This document shows positions 52,994 to 63,401 of a stretch of 64,000 nucleotides of DNA, piece by piece. The notes under the pieces were generated by a model. The model saw nothing but the letters and a program-made list of their open reading frames with translations. It was not told where the DNA came from and searched no databases. The position numbers and the translations under genes were made by a program. Every line of letters begins with the position of its first letter. Positions within the stretch are counted from its first letter, which is position 1. The DNA comes from Capronia americana (taxonomy: Eukaryota > Ascomycota > Eurotiomycetes > Chaetothyriales > Herpotrichiellaceae), in NCBI GenBank assembly GCA_016110215.1, contig JADWQD010000008.1, forward strand, positions 1,860,001-1,924,000, in the 5' to 3' direction.

Positions 52994-54721
52994 TTACAAC
53001 CTTGCTCCCTTCTTGCTGTCCCAGTATTGGACCTCTTTCCTTGACCGCCAGTCAGCTGGAAACATTGCAGGTCCCAGCATCTTCTTCTGCACTTTCCCTG
53101 TGCCGCCTTTGGGTAACTCGCCTTGCACGACTCTCAACAATGTGGGAAGTTTATACGCGGCCAAGTGGCTTCTCAAGTCCGCGCGGAGGCGCTGGATGGT
53201 AATTTCACTGGCCTCGGCGGAGGAGTTGACGCCGATAATGGCGCCGACTCGTTGTCCGAACTCCTCATCCTCAACGCCAACCACAGCGACTTCGTTGACG
53301 GACGGCAATTTTTGACACGCTTTTTCAACGTCGATAGCACTGATCTTGTATCCGCCCGATTTGATGATGTCTACGCTCTCCCGTCCCACGACGAAGTAGT
53401 AATTCCCCTCTCGCCGTAGGATGTCGCCGGTCTTGAAGAAGCCGCTGCCATCGTGCGCTTTCCGCGTGGCCTCGGCGTCGAACAGGTACTTGCTGAACAT
53501 GTAGGGTGACCGGACCAGTAATTCGCCGTAATCTCCTTCCGAGAGTCGTACCTCGACGCCTGGCACAGGCAGGCCCACGCACCCTTTGGGTAGATCAGTA
53601 GGCGCATTGGCCGGGACTTTCAAACAGCCCGGGAACTCCGTCGCGCCGTATCTTGTCAGGATGGGTCGCCCTTGACGTAGCCCGGTCCAGAACTCTTGCA
53701 CGTGGTCCTGCAGGGCCGAAGACCCGCACATGATCTCGCGGAATTGGTTCGCCGCCTTGTCGTACCGGCGTCGTTCCGGTGCAGGCAACGTGGCGATATG
53801 CTTTTCATAATGCCATTCCAGGCGCAGCAGGATCGTGGGCACGGCGGAGAATATCGTTAATCCCCCTTTTACCCAGCGGTTCCAGACCCAGGCTGGATCG
53901 AAGCCACCGCGTTTAAATTCTATACATGCACCTGCCACCAAGAAGACGAAGAAAGACGTCTGCAAGCCGGTGGTGTGATGAACTGGGAGGACATGCAGAA
54001 GGACATCATTGTGGGACACGTCGTAGCCTTCGCCGATTGCTAGCGCCGTTTCGTGCACGTAGGAACGACGCATCACAGCGCCCTTCGGCAGCCCCGTTGT
54101 TCCGGAGGTAAAGATCACAATCCCGGGAGCGGTGTCGGAGAGGGAATGTGTCGACGATATGAGGATGTCGAAGGCCGTGTATTTGGCTCGTTCGGGCAGG
54201 TTGGACAAGATCGGGATGACAGGCAGCTTCAGTTCCGTGGTAGTGTGGATGTGACGTTGGATGTCGCGACCGAGTTGAGAGGCTTCCTCGCTCACCAGGA
54301 GCAGCACCTGTCTCGATTTGGTGACGAAGTAAGAAGCTTCGTTCACTGGGGCGGAGATGGAGATAGGAACGACGGCCGCCCCGATCGCCAGTACCGCCAG
54401 CACCGCGACCGTGAACTCGTATCCGCCCGCGGCAAGCACGCCGATGTAGACCTCGCCGTCGCCGTCCTTGAGCGCTCTCAGGCGTTCCAAGTCCAGCGAC
54501 CCCTCCAGGACGGCTTGGAAGGAGAGTGCGTCGGAGAGGATCTCGGTGTACGTCTTCTCCAGGCCGAGGTCGACATCTCGAAGAGCGAGACGGTCCCGGC
54601 GAGCATGGCGAAGGAGTTTGCTGAAGAACGGATTGTTAGGGAGGACGTTGGGGCCGATATGTGGAGGCACAAGGACTGTCCGATCGACGTTCTCGTGCGG
54701 AGGCTGGGATGGTGGTGGCAT
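52994..54721 (-). CDS. Acyl-CoA synthetase (malonyl-CoA synthetase/ACSF3-like)
   Basis: ANL-superfamily ligase forming an acyl-adenylate and then a CoA thioester. Intronless, 575 residues from the ATG at 54721. Motifs present: IVIFTSGTTGLPKGAVM (P-loop), LHVLPVHHTTGLQT, TRYGATEFPGCL, FKTGDILRREGNYY, GGYKISAIDVEKA and the catalytic-lysine segment LPKGGTGKVQKK. The HHTTGL block and length fit the malonate-CoA ligase (ACSF3) branch, though fatty or aromatic acid substrates are possible. Its tail-to-tail neighbour is the sulfite oxidase. No lesion found. Confidence 0.87.
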   Translation of the reverse strand: MPPPSQPPHENVDRTVLVPPHIGPNVLPNNPFFSKLLRHARRDRLALRDVDLGLEKTYTEILSDALSFQAVLEGSLDLERLRALKDGDGEVYIGVLAAGGYEFTVAVLAVLAIGAAVVPISISAPVNEASYFVTKSRQVLLLVSEEASQLGRDIQRHIHTTTELKLPVIPILSNLPERAKYTAFDILISSTHSLSDTAPGIVIFTSGTTGLPKGAVMRRSYVHETALAIGEGYDVSHNDVLLHVLPVHHTTGLQTSFFVFLVAGACIEFKRGGFDPAWVWNRWVKGGLTIFSAVPTILLRLEWHYEKHIATLPAPERRRYDKAANQFREIMCGSSALQDHVQEFWTGLRQGRPILTRYGATEFPGCLKVPANAPTDLPKGCVGLPVPGVEVRLSEGDYGELLVRSPYMFSKYLFDAEATRKAHDGSGFFKTGDILRREGNYYFVVGRESVDIIKSGGYKISAIDVEKACQKLPSVNEVAVVGVEDEEFGQRVGAIIGVNSSAEASEITIQRLRADLRSHLAAYKLPTLLRVVQGELPKGGTGKVQKKMLGPAMFPADWRSRKEVQYWDSKKGARL

Positions 54722-55330
54722 CTTGATCACCCCCGATCATCTGGGAGGGAGTAGGATACACGTCGTGTCAAGCCATCCGATGTCCCAGCCGTTGTAGAGG
54801 CGACTTACCGATTGCATGTTCAGTCGGGTTGCGATCGACTCATACGTTGATATCTCCATCAATATACCTCATCCTCCTTCGAAAGTTGGAGAAAATCGGA
54901 GTTTGCCCGGGCCTAGACGACATTGTATAGGTATGATGTTAGGCGTCAGCCAATGACGGGATTTGTCTTGACAGTGCGGAGATTATCAGCACCTCGGTGA
55001 TTTCTCCTTTATCTCGAGGCTGACTTGGTGATGATCATATTGAAGGCGGCCTTGCTAGAGATTCAGGAATGATGGGAGCGATGAGGGCGCTGGGGTCTGA
55101 TTCGGGTGCGGGGCGTGCATATTTTCATTCGTTCACTCCTTTCTCTCTTAAGCATTCACCATCAACACGGAGGGGAAGACGAGGTTCTGAAGAAGCAGGT
55201 CAAGTTGGTTTCGTTCGTGGAGATGTACGACGGGGAGGGTGCGCGCCTCCGTAAATAACCGGTGTACGAGGTAGGACGGCTCATTCTGGACAAGACCGTG
55301 CGTTAGAAACCAATAGTTGGGAAATTGACC
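54722..55330. other. Intergenic region with dispersed repeat
   Basis: About 610 bp between divergent genes. Most of it is the first copy of a repeat shared with 63.2-63.4 kb. Confidence 0.6.
54937..55168. repeat. Dispersed repeat copy 1, about 232 bp
   Basis: Aligns with 63160-63401 in the same orientation. The core GACAGTGCGGAGATTATCAG onward is near-identical and most differences are C/T or G/A. Ends: TGTTAG on the left and CACCATCAACAC on the right. No terminal inverted repeats or target-site duplication found. Confidence 0.9.
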
Positions 55331-56268
55331 ATGTCTTGCCCAGACTGTTTCAAGGGCTTTGTACACCAGGGGAATCCGCGAGGACAGCTAATCAAGCTTC
55401 ACGGCCTGGACACTTATGTGAGCACTCCCCAGAGCGGCAGACCGGTGGACGGTATTATTGTTATTATCCCCGACGCCTTCGGGATCGAATTCGTCAACAA
55501 CAAGCTTCTTGCAGATCACTATGCAGAAAAAAGGCCACTACAAAGTGTACCTTCCTGATTTCATGGCCGGTAAGTGTTCTCACCGTGACCTGTATGCTTA
55601 ATGCTTGCTCATAGAATCGCCCATAGGTCGGTCTGCCCCTATTTGGATGCTTGACACGATCAGAGTTGTAGAGGGGAACGGACCCCTCCTGTCCAAACTG
55701 TGAGTACTCTTTCAGACCAAGAGGGTAACTGCTCACGCTAAGTGTTAGTTATAATATACCGTGGATGCTGTACGCTCTTATCCCGTGGTACGTTACCAAC
55801 CGAATAGGAGCAAGCTATCCTCGAGTCAAGGCCTTTTTTTCGGCTCTACGGCACAATGAGCCGGACTTGCCTCTCGGCGCAGCCGGTTTCTGTTGGGGCG
55901 GTAAACATGTTGTACTCCTTGCCGCTGATTGCACCGAAGCGGACCGTAAGCCGCTACTGGATGCAGGCTTTACCGGACATCCTAGCTTGCTCGATATGCC
56001 CGGCGATACTGAGAAGATTAGAGTGCCGGTCGCATTTGCTATTGGGGACAAGGACCTCCATATTCCAAAGGAGCAGATTGAAACGATTCAGTCCATTGTC
56101 GAGAGTGCTCCAGAACAGTACAGAGGGGAAGTTCGAGTCTATCCAGATTGTGGCCATGGCTTCTGCATCCGTGCTGATACGAGGTTCGAAGAGGTGGCAA
56201 GACAAGCCGCGGCAGCCGAGGATCACTGTATTGCGTGGTTCGATCGACAATTCGGATTGAGGAGATAA
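55331..56268 (+). pseudogene. Dienelactone-hydrolase family gene, frameshifted in an A-run
   Basis: Alpha/beta hydrolase of the dienelactone hydrolase family, whose classical members open ring-cleavage dienelactones. Blocks are 55331-55569, 55615-55699 and 55749-56268 with two good GT-AG introns. The nucleophile is Cys in GAAGFCWGGKHVV, with catalytic His in DCGHGFCIR and Asp in GDKDLHIP. In exon 1 the sequence DHYAEK must continue as GHYKVYLPDFMAG, but six A at 55527-55532, where five would keep frame, shift translation to a stop 13 codons later (TGA at 55557). Either a real one-base insertion or a homopolymer base-call error. Everything else looks functional. Confidence 0.65.
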
Positions 56269-57157
56269 GTCACGAACTTCGATGGAGATTGGAAGAAGAG
56301 CTCCATTACAAGAACTAGACTAGTCTATGGGAGGACGGATGACGATGGATGAAGAACTTCAAGTCTTGTCGGCCACTTTCTTTATCACCTTCGCCTCTTT
56401 GTTTCACCGCGAGAATTTTGAACCCTGTGTGAAGGTTTTGATCGTTCATGGCTGTCTGGCTAATTGTGCATCAAGATCCTCTCCTTTATGTGACAGGAAC
56501 GCCTACTCGCCTTTCGATCACGTAGACTTCCGGTCCATCGCAGGTTGCAGGAAAATTCTCCTGCCGAGTCGTGCAGACAGACTGGGAGGATGTCTTTCTG
56601 ACTGTTTTCGGGCAGGATTGAGACTGACGAAGTTGTTTCGAAACGTGTTTGGTTCACCCAAGAAAACATCCACCTTATGTGTCCGTGCCACATCGCTCGT
56701 TCGATGACTGCCGTAGGCACATTGTGTTCGATCCACTCTTTCACTCTTGACTCTGCTGTTACATTCTCCGCCTCGGTAACTGCAGCAGATCTCTTAAGCA
56801 TCACATGGATGTGGAAACGATTGCCGTATCGCGTTCTACCCGACAGCCAACATATGTTCATGCGCGGACGACCTAGCTTCATACACTCTCTTTCGTTTGC
56901 CATATGATATCACACTTTTATCGCATCCTACTTATCCGGCCTTCACGCCGGCCAACGATTGGTTGTGCATACCTAGAGGGCGAATCTAATTCCTCATGTG
57001 CAAAGGGAACCAGTAGACGAGCGCTTACTAACATGCTGACTCTAAGGGAACTTGGGTATCGGTCTCCCAGTCTGTTGAACGTCATTGGATTCTTTTTCTA
57101 TTCGTACATTTCTACTAGATAGAAAAGTCCGCCAGCCCTCCGTGTTCTTCACTTCGG
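56269..57157. other. Intergenic region
   Basis: About 890 bp between convergent 3' ends. Short open frames on both strands lack motifs. I see no gene. Confidence 0.55.
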
Positions 57158-58629
57158 TTACACCCCATGGAAGAAACGGCCATCGGATTCCTCCTGGGTC
57201 TGGTGATGTCCCTCCGGCATACTGGCGCGCGGTTCGTGATGGACCGTCCACTCCAAGTCCCGCCGAATAATCATCTTCTGGCTATCATCACTCTGCTGGT
57301 CCTCTGCGACAGGTTTTGCTCTGGTTGTCGCCATGTACTTGTGTTCTCCGTCCTTGGGTGCCCCGGGAGGGTATGCCAGGCTATTGCCCAATTCTTCCCA
57401 CCCGGACCCGTTCTTCTTACCACGATAGTTGATGGGGTTCAGCGCGATATCGTCCTGGCTCTTCATTGTGTCTGTGGCACTCTTGCTGAATATGGACCGG
57501 ATGACTCTGCTTCCTGTGCTTTTGGATACGTTGGCACTGCGACCTTTTCCATCGGCATAGGCTCGAGCCTGGTAGCCCGAGCCTGAAACCGTGTCCAAGC
57601 GACCACCCCAGGTTGTGTATGTCGCGGCCATGAAGGGACGCAAACATGGAACCGTGGCACTGACAATGGCAACCACCAGTTCCACTTGTGTCAGAATCAC
57701 CGCATCCGACAGCTTGAGCGTTGGGTTTGAGGAATTGTAGGCGGAGAGCACATAATGGAGCCGGAGGGCTATAGGAGGTATGATCCTGCATTCGATTGAG
57801 TCAACTTCGGCTCGTATTTGGCCACATTGAGAATACAAAACTTACACCAGACGCAACGCAAACCCGATAATGACGGTTGCTTTCTTTGACCGACGAAGCT
57901 GCACGCCCCACATGATGAAGAAGAGGTTCGCGAATATTGCCAACTCTGTTGCAATGTCAAACGCGGCGATTGTTTTCCATCGTGCATTTCTCCCGGCACA
58001 GTGGGTTCCAATCATATTCCACGGTGAGCGCAAGTCGCAGTCGAGTGCGGCGATGAGAAATGACACCAAGCCGAGGACAGCAGTTGCGGCCAGCACAATC
58101 TTGGTGACGAGCTCGTTCTTGGTCTGCGAGGCAGTCAGTCGCGCAAGAAGCAGGGTGACTGAACATTTCGTCGCCCAGAGGGTGACAATATAGAACAGGT
58201 CTGAGACATAGGAAGCCTAGACAGATTAGCTTTGCGATCAGGGGGACAGACTTTGAATATAGTCACCTTCTCGAGGGATATAAGGCTGTCGTGATCCACG
58301 TCGGTCAGGGACCTTCCCATTCCTTTCTGTACCTCGTAGAAGACGAGGCTAGACTGGACTATAAAGGTGGCCTATCTGTGTCAGCTACTTCAGGAACAAC
58401 CAATACGACGGCGGAAGAGACAACGTACAAAGGATCCAGATATAAAAATGTCATCCTTCCCATACGACTGACTGAATTCGACCCGGACATAGGCCCTGAT
58501 TATCAGAGAAGTGATGGCAGTGGCCAGACAAAAGGCCGTCACTATCCATAGCACACCTCGTTGATCTGTAGAGGTCACAATTGCAAAGGGTGGTGACTGC
58601 CCCGGCATAAGCTCGATTGAGTCAGACAT
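57158..58629 (-). CDS. Rhodopsin-domain (PTH11-like) seven-helix membrane protein
   Basis: Integral membrane protein of the fungal rhodopsin-domain family, which includes PTH11-type receptors. Exons 58429-58629, 58267-58371, 57846-58216 and 57158-57785 give 434 residues. Helix 1 lies at about residues 25-47 (WIVTAFCLATAITSLIIRAYV), then the family's YGKDD loop. Helix 2 (TFIVQSSLVFYE), helices 3 to 6 in exon 3, and helix 7 (VVAIVSATVPCLRPFM) follow; the last is the family's signature end. A cytosolic tail of about 150 residues is polar and Ser-rich. The extracellular CFEM domain of classical PTH11 is absent. Ligand unknown. Confidence 0.85.
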
Positions 58630-59634
58630 GCTGCCGAGGAAGGCAGATGAGGTGGTTTGAGAGCCTTGGGAGGCGGAAATCGCCAGAGAAGGCTTTCTGT
58701 GAGAAGCAACGAGTACATAGTACTACATAAGGGAAAGGACTGCTGTACTGATAACTTCGGAGGCAGCGTTGTCCATGCACGGCATTACCTTGGACTTTGA
58801 TCAACAATCAAGTCCGTGACTCCTTCTACCCTGTGGCTATCACATCTGCATCGCAGGAAGGTCCAACATTACCAGAAGAGGACTGGAATCCTGTGCCTGG
58901 AGTGACGGGGTCCGGAATACGCAAGCCAATGCAGAAGCTTAGCGATTGAGGCCAGGGGTGTTCTTGACGATCCCCTGTACAGTACGTACTGAGTACCTTT
59001 CTTGGACAGGTCAAAGAAGCACATCTCAAATGATGAGACAGGCAGTGCATGAAAAGGAGCCGCAAGTTTACCTGTGGTGGCTGTCGGAGGTTGGGATTGA
59101 CCTTCGGAGGACTCGTATCTGTAATATACGTACGAGGCAATGCCCAAAGGTATGTTGACCAATCAAGTATCAGGGATGAGCCAGTGGTGGCCGCCGGATT
59201 GGTCAATCTAAATTTCGAAGAACCCACGAGGTACGAGTACTTTTGGGCATAGCCTCGTAATGGGAGCTAATCTGTCTCCTTTGCTTCCCCGAAAGCTAAA
59301 CGATAAGCGAAACTACTAGTTAGTTCGAGGTCTGAACATTACGCCTGGGCATGTTCTGACTGTGAACAACTAAGGTAACTACTAGTTGGACAGGGAGCCT
59401 GAGCCGATACACGTGTACTATCCCATGCTCCTGCAGCACCCTGCAAGCTCGAAGCGATGGTGCTATCTGACCACCCGATGAATCCCTCTTGCTGGGGCTT
59501 TTCCTCTCTGTCCCTCCCTGTGTCCGCGAGACGAGTTCTCTGTCGTCTCTCTTTCAAATTCAAAGAAAATTGACGATCATTGCTAGAGTATCGACAACCA
59601 GGCCATTCATTTCCTGCTCCAACACACCCCAATC
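58630..59634. promoter_or_regulatory. Divergent intergenic region
   Basis: About 1 kb separating the membrane protein and the permease, carrying both promoters. No additional gene supported. Confidence 0.4.
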
Positions 59635-61373
59635 ATGAATTCCAAGGAGCTCCCTGAGCCCGAGACCTACGCCGACGATGAAAACCATTGTGATAACCAC
59701 GAGATCAACCTCAAAGGGACGAACGCTGATGAGCGTGATATGCAAATTCTGGGAAAATCCCAAGAACTCAACGTGAGTATATCGAAGGCTTTCTACGTCT
59801 GCTGTGCCTAAAGATGCTGATCGATACACACAGCGGAATTTCAGATTCATCTCGATTCTCGGATTCTCATGTACTGCCATGAGCACGTGGGAAATCACTC
59901 TTTCGTCCAGCGTATTCGGTCTGGTCAATGGAGGACTTCCGGGCCTTGTCTGGGGTTACCTGATTGTTTGGTGTGGCTACTTCACTGTCTTTGCCTCAAT
60001 AGCTGAGCTTGCTTCGATGTAATCCCCCTAATCCTCGAGAAACCAGGAAACCTTGCTGACTTGTCCTCCAGGGCTCCAACCGCAGGTGGTCAATATCATT
60101 GGACATCAGAACTTTCCCCGAGACGTTCCCAAAAGTTCCTCAGTTATATGGTCGGCTGGATCAGTGTCCTCGGATGGCAAACGGGTTATGCGTCCATTGC
60201 ATTCATCGCAGGAACACTCATCCAGGGCCTCATCGTTCTCAATAACCCCAACTACGTGTTTGAGCGGTGGCACGGGACACTCCTGGTGATAGCCATCACG
60301 GCCTTTTCCATCTTCTTCAACACTTTCCTCGCCAGGCGGCTTCCACTGGTGGAGGGCTTGGTTTTGATTGTCCACATCCTGGGCTTCTTTGGCGTGCTGA
60401 TTCCGCTGTGGGTTTTGGCTCCACGAAATTCCTCCGACGTCGTGTTCACCGAGTTCACGAATTTCGGGGGATGGAGTTCGACCGGCTTGTCCGTCATGGT
60501 TGGCATGTTGACCACCGTCTACGGCATGCTGGGAGCGGATTCAGCGGTGCATATGTGTGAGTAACCTTGACGATCGAGCGAAGAGATGATAGCGACTCAC
60601 ATTCAATTCCAGCCGAAGAAATCCGCGACGCAGGCATTGTCCTACCTCGAGCGACAATGTGGGCTTTGATCATCAACGGCGGCTTCGGTTTCATCATGAT
60701 GATCACATACTGCTTCACCTTGGGAGACCCAGGCGCAGATCTAGAGTCTCCCACAGGCTATCCTATGATAGCAGCCTTCTTCTATGCCACCCGAAGCACG
60801 GCAGGAACATCAGTCATGGTCGCAGTTATTATTGTCAACGTGACATCCTCGTGCATCAGCACCCTTGCCTCAGTATCCCGACAGACCTGGTCGTTTGCCC
60901 GCGACCGCGGTCTGCCTTTCGCGGGTTTCATTGGCCAAGTCAGACCCGGCTGGAACATCCCCCTGAACGCGGTATTGCTGACCTTCCTCTTCACCACGCT
61001 CCTATCGTTGATCAACATCGGGTCAACCGTGGCATTCAACGCCATCTGTTCCATGGCCACCAATGCCCTGCTGTCCACATACATCATCTCCATCACCTGC
61101 CTGCTCATCCGTCGGCATCGTGGCCCCACTCTCCCGACCCGCCGATGGTCGCTCGGCGCTTTCGGAATGCCCATCAACCTCGCTGCGGTCTTGTTCTTGA
61201 TCTGGATCTGGGTGTTTTGTTTCTTCCCCCAGTCCACTCCCGTCACGGCCAAGACGATGAACTGGAATATTGTCATCAATGCGGGCATCATGATCCTTGC
61301 GGTGATGTACTACTTTGTCAAAGGAAGACATGTTTATATCCCACCTGTCGCGTTGGTCAAGAGAGATCTATGA
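59635..61373 (+). CDS. Amino acid/GABA/choline-type permease (APC family)
   Basis: Plasma-membrane APC-superfamily transporter. Exons 59635-59772, 59834-60018, 60072-60556 and 60613-61373 give 522 residues. A hydrophilic N-terminus of about 50 residues precedes helix 1 (RFISILGFSCTAMSTWE). The family signature ELASMAPTAGGQYHW is created by the second splice. SEEIRDAGIVLPRA follows helix 6. About twelve helices are visible. The best subfamily fit is the BAT1/GABA-permease/choline-transporter group (ACT). The C-terminus is short. It lies beside a small methyltransferase on the other strand, with no evident metabolic link. Confidence 0.9.
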
Positions 61374-61687
61374 TTTGCAACAAAAGAGAACCAAGGAAGT
61401 CACGCAATGAGACTCTGAGAGGCGACATGAGCAGATTTTTGAGAAAGCACATCGAACGTAAAAGATGCATTTTGGTGTATATAGATCCTTTCCAAGTCCT
61501 TCTAGATGTATTCAAGCGCTCAAATGGTACGCAATACTGCGAGACGCGTGGCAAGATAAACACCCGAGAATAGACCTCTCATGATTAATTCAGCGATTCA
61601 TTTTGTTTAACGCTTGCTTGTCACTGGATTCTCAAGAGACACTTCCGTCCTCTTCACAGAGCAACTGACTGATCCATCTACAACAGC
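61374..61687. other. Convergent 3' spacer
   Basis: The 314 bp lie between the convergent permease and methyltransferase. No gene seen. Confidence 0.55.
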
Positions 61688-62467
61688 TTAAGCTTTGGTA
61701 GCAATGACAAGCTGATTTGGATACTCGACAAAAAGTTCCTCCCACCACCCAAAGTTCTCCTGCTCCTCGGCGGTCAGCACCGACTTATCAGGGATGACAT
61801 ACTTCGAGATCTTCATGCCCGCCTTGGCCGCCGAGCTCTCAAAGATGTCCTTCTTCATGACGTACGTGTCGAACTCGACCTTGGGGGTGGTTTCGAACTC
61901 GACGTGCATCTTGACGCCGTCCCCGGAGGCGAGGTGCTCTAGGTTGCTCTCGCGGGCGCCGTACTTGAGCGTCTTCATCGACTCAGGCTGGAAGGTGTCC
62001 TGGTTCTGGATGATGCCGAGGAATGTCGCGCCCGGTTTGAGGTACTTGGCAATGTTGGCCCAGAAGCTGGCCAGCTGGGTGGCTGAGTCCGCGTAGTTGA
62101 GCAGCCACATGCCGATGACGAGGTCGAAGGAAGCCGGCTCCAGGCCCAGGTGGTCCAACGACTGCGAACAGTCGGCGACGTGCAGTTGGAATTGATCGAC
62201 GTCCTTGGTCGTGGCTTTGCACACTTCAATCATCTCCTTGGAGATGTCAACGCCCACCAGACCTGTGGCGCCAAACTTGCGCGCCTCACGCAGACCGATT
62301 CCCGTGCCGCATGCCATGTCGAGCACTTTGGCCCCCGTCCAATCACCAAGCTGTTGCAGATTCCGGTCCAGCAAGGTCCAGAGGATGCGTACGGCAGGTG
62401 TGGCCCAGATGATATCGTAGTCCCCCGCAACATCGTCGTACATCTGCTTCTTGGTCGTGTCTGCCAT
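61688..62467 (-). CDS. SAM-dependent class I methyltransferase
   Basis: Small soluble methyltransferase, intronless, 259 residues. Motif I is VLDMACGTGIG at residues 48-58, with the acidic residue after strand 2 in GVDISKEMI and motif post-II in HVADCSQSLDHL. Motif III is near LKPGATFLGII. The substrate-binding lid (residues 170-240) ends in a tryptophan-rich ENFGWWEELFVEYPN. This layout resembles fungal ToxA/UbiE-like small-molecule methyltransferases. The ATG at 62467 is the first in frame. It abuts the repeat-rich, AT-rich end of the window. Substrate unknown. Confidence 0.87.
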   Translation of the reverse strand: MADTTKKQMYDDVAGDYDIIWATPAVRILWTLLDRNLQQLGDWTGAKVLDMACGTGIGLREARKFGATGLVGVDISKEMIEVCKATTKDVDQFQLHVADCSQSLDHLGLEPASFDLVIGMWLLNYADSATQLASFWANIAKYLKPGATFLGIIQNQDTFQPESMKTLKYGARESNLEHLASGDGVKMHVEFETTPKVEFDTYVMKKDIFESSAAKAGMKISKYVIPDKSVLTAEEQENFGWWEELFVEYPNQLVIATKA

Positions 62468-63159
62468 TGTTGATGGAGGATGTGTGCGTATACGTAAATG
62501 AAAACCAAGTAGTTAGCAGTCTTCAAGGAGGAGTTTGTAGTAAGGAAATAGAGGCAAGTGAAGAGCTCAGAGTCTCAAGCTCGTAAGCTCTCAAGCTCCA
62601 AACACCGACTGTACGTGATTCGACGAGGGGTTGGGTATCCCTGGGCCTCAGGGAGGGTGGTAACTTGTAAGATGCAGGGACAAGCTCGTGCACGTAGCCT
62701 TACGCGTACAAGTCAAATATTGCTAGTTGGTCGAAAGGGGAAGCTGTAACTTATCCGCCGACGGATAGTCCATGCCGATACAAGCAGGGGCCGCCGTGCC
62801 GAGATATACACCCTGTTGGTGGCTTGCGGGATCGGGGGCTGCCATTAATCCGTGTCATCGAGGCCAGTCTTCCGTACGAGGCCTAGACCCTAGTTTTTAG
62901 TTATTCCGGATAATATACGTTAGTCCGTATAATAACCCTGCATTTTATGCAACACCTATATTCCGTAAAATATTCGACGCCAATACACCCGCTATTAGCG
63001 CCGGCGAAGTTATATGAGGCCCGTACTATATATGTACACAGTAGGCGACCTGCGATACTAGAAGTTACAAGGTAAGCTGTTGAGCCGCTTAATCCTTTCT
63101 AGACTACTTACTCTCTCGTTATGAAGGGGTCTTATGCTGGCTAGGTTATGCTGGCTGGG
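62468..63159. other. Gene-free, partly AT-rich DNA
   Basis: About 690 bp. The stretch 62870-63070 is strikingly rich in TA and AT dinucleotides (TATATATGTAC, GGATAATATACG), as in DNA altered by repeat-induced point mutation. No frames of note. Confidence 0.55.
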
Positions 63160-63401
63160 TGTTAGGGACGGGATTTGTTTTGACAGTGCGGAGATTATCA
63201 GCACCTCGGTGATTTCTCCTTTGTCCTGAGGCTGACTTGGTGATGGTCATCTTGAGGGCGGCCTTGCCAGGGATCCAGAAATGATGGAAGTGACGAGTCG
63301 AGGTTGAGGCCGCTGGGGTCTGATTCGGAAGGCGCTGGGTGCGGGGCGTGCATAGCTTTATTCGTTCACTCCATTCTCACTTAAGCATTCACCATCAACA
63401 C
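63160..63401. repeat. Dispersed repeat copy 2, about 242 bp
   Basis: Same-orientation partner of 54937-55168. It has about 20 extra bases near 63297-63330, including a near-duplicate of GCGCTGGG, but lacks a few bases at the left end. Confidence 0.9.

Noticed and set aside
54053..54754. Plus-strand open frame of over 230 codons opposite the acyl-CoA ligase
   Set aside because: Antisense of a motif-rich ligase gene; no recognisable features.
55148..55366. Minus-strand open frame ending LVFPSVLMVNA inside repeat copy 1
   Set aside because: The terminal codons are preserved in repeat copy 2, but there the frame is closed just upstream, and in copy 1 it overlaps the start of the dienelactone hydrolase. 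Most likely a by-product of the repeat.
56460..56903. Minus-strand open frame of about 147 codons
   Set aside because: Mixed composition, no motif and an equally open opposite strand; treated as chance.
60659..61573. Plus-strand open frame of about 300 codons overlapping the permease
   Set aside because: Same strand but other frame of the permease exon 4; His/Pro-rich composition typical of an off-frame translation.
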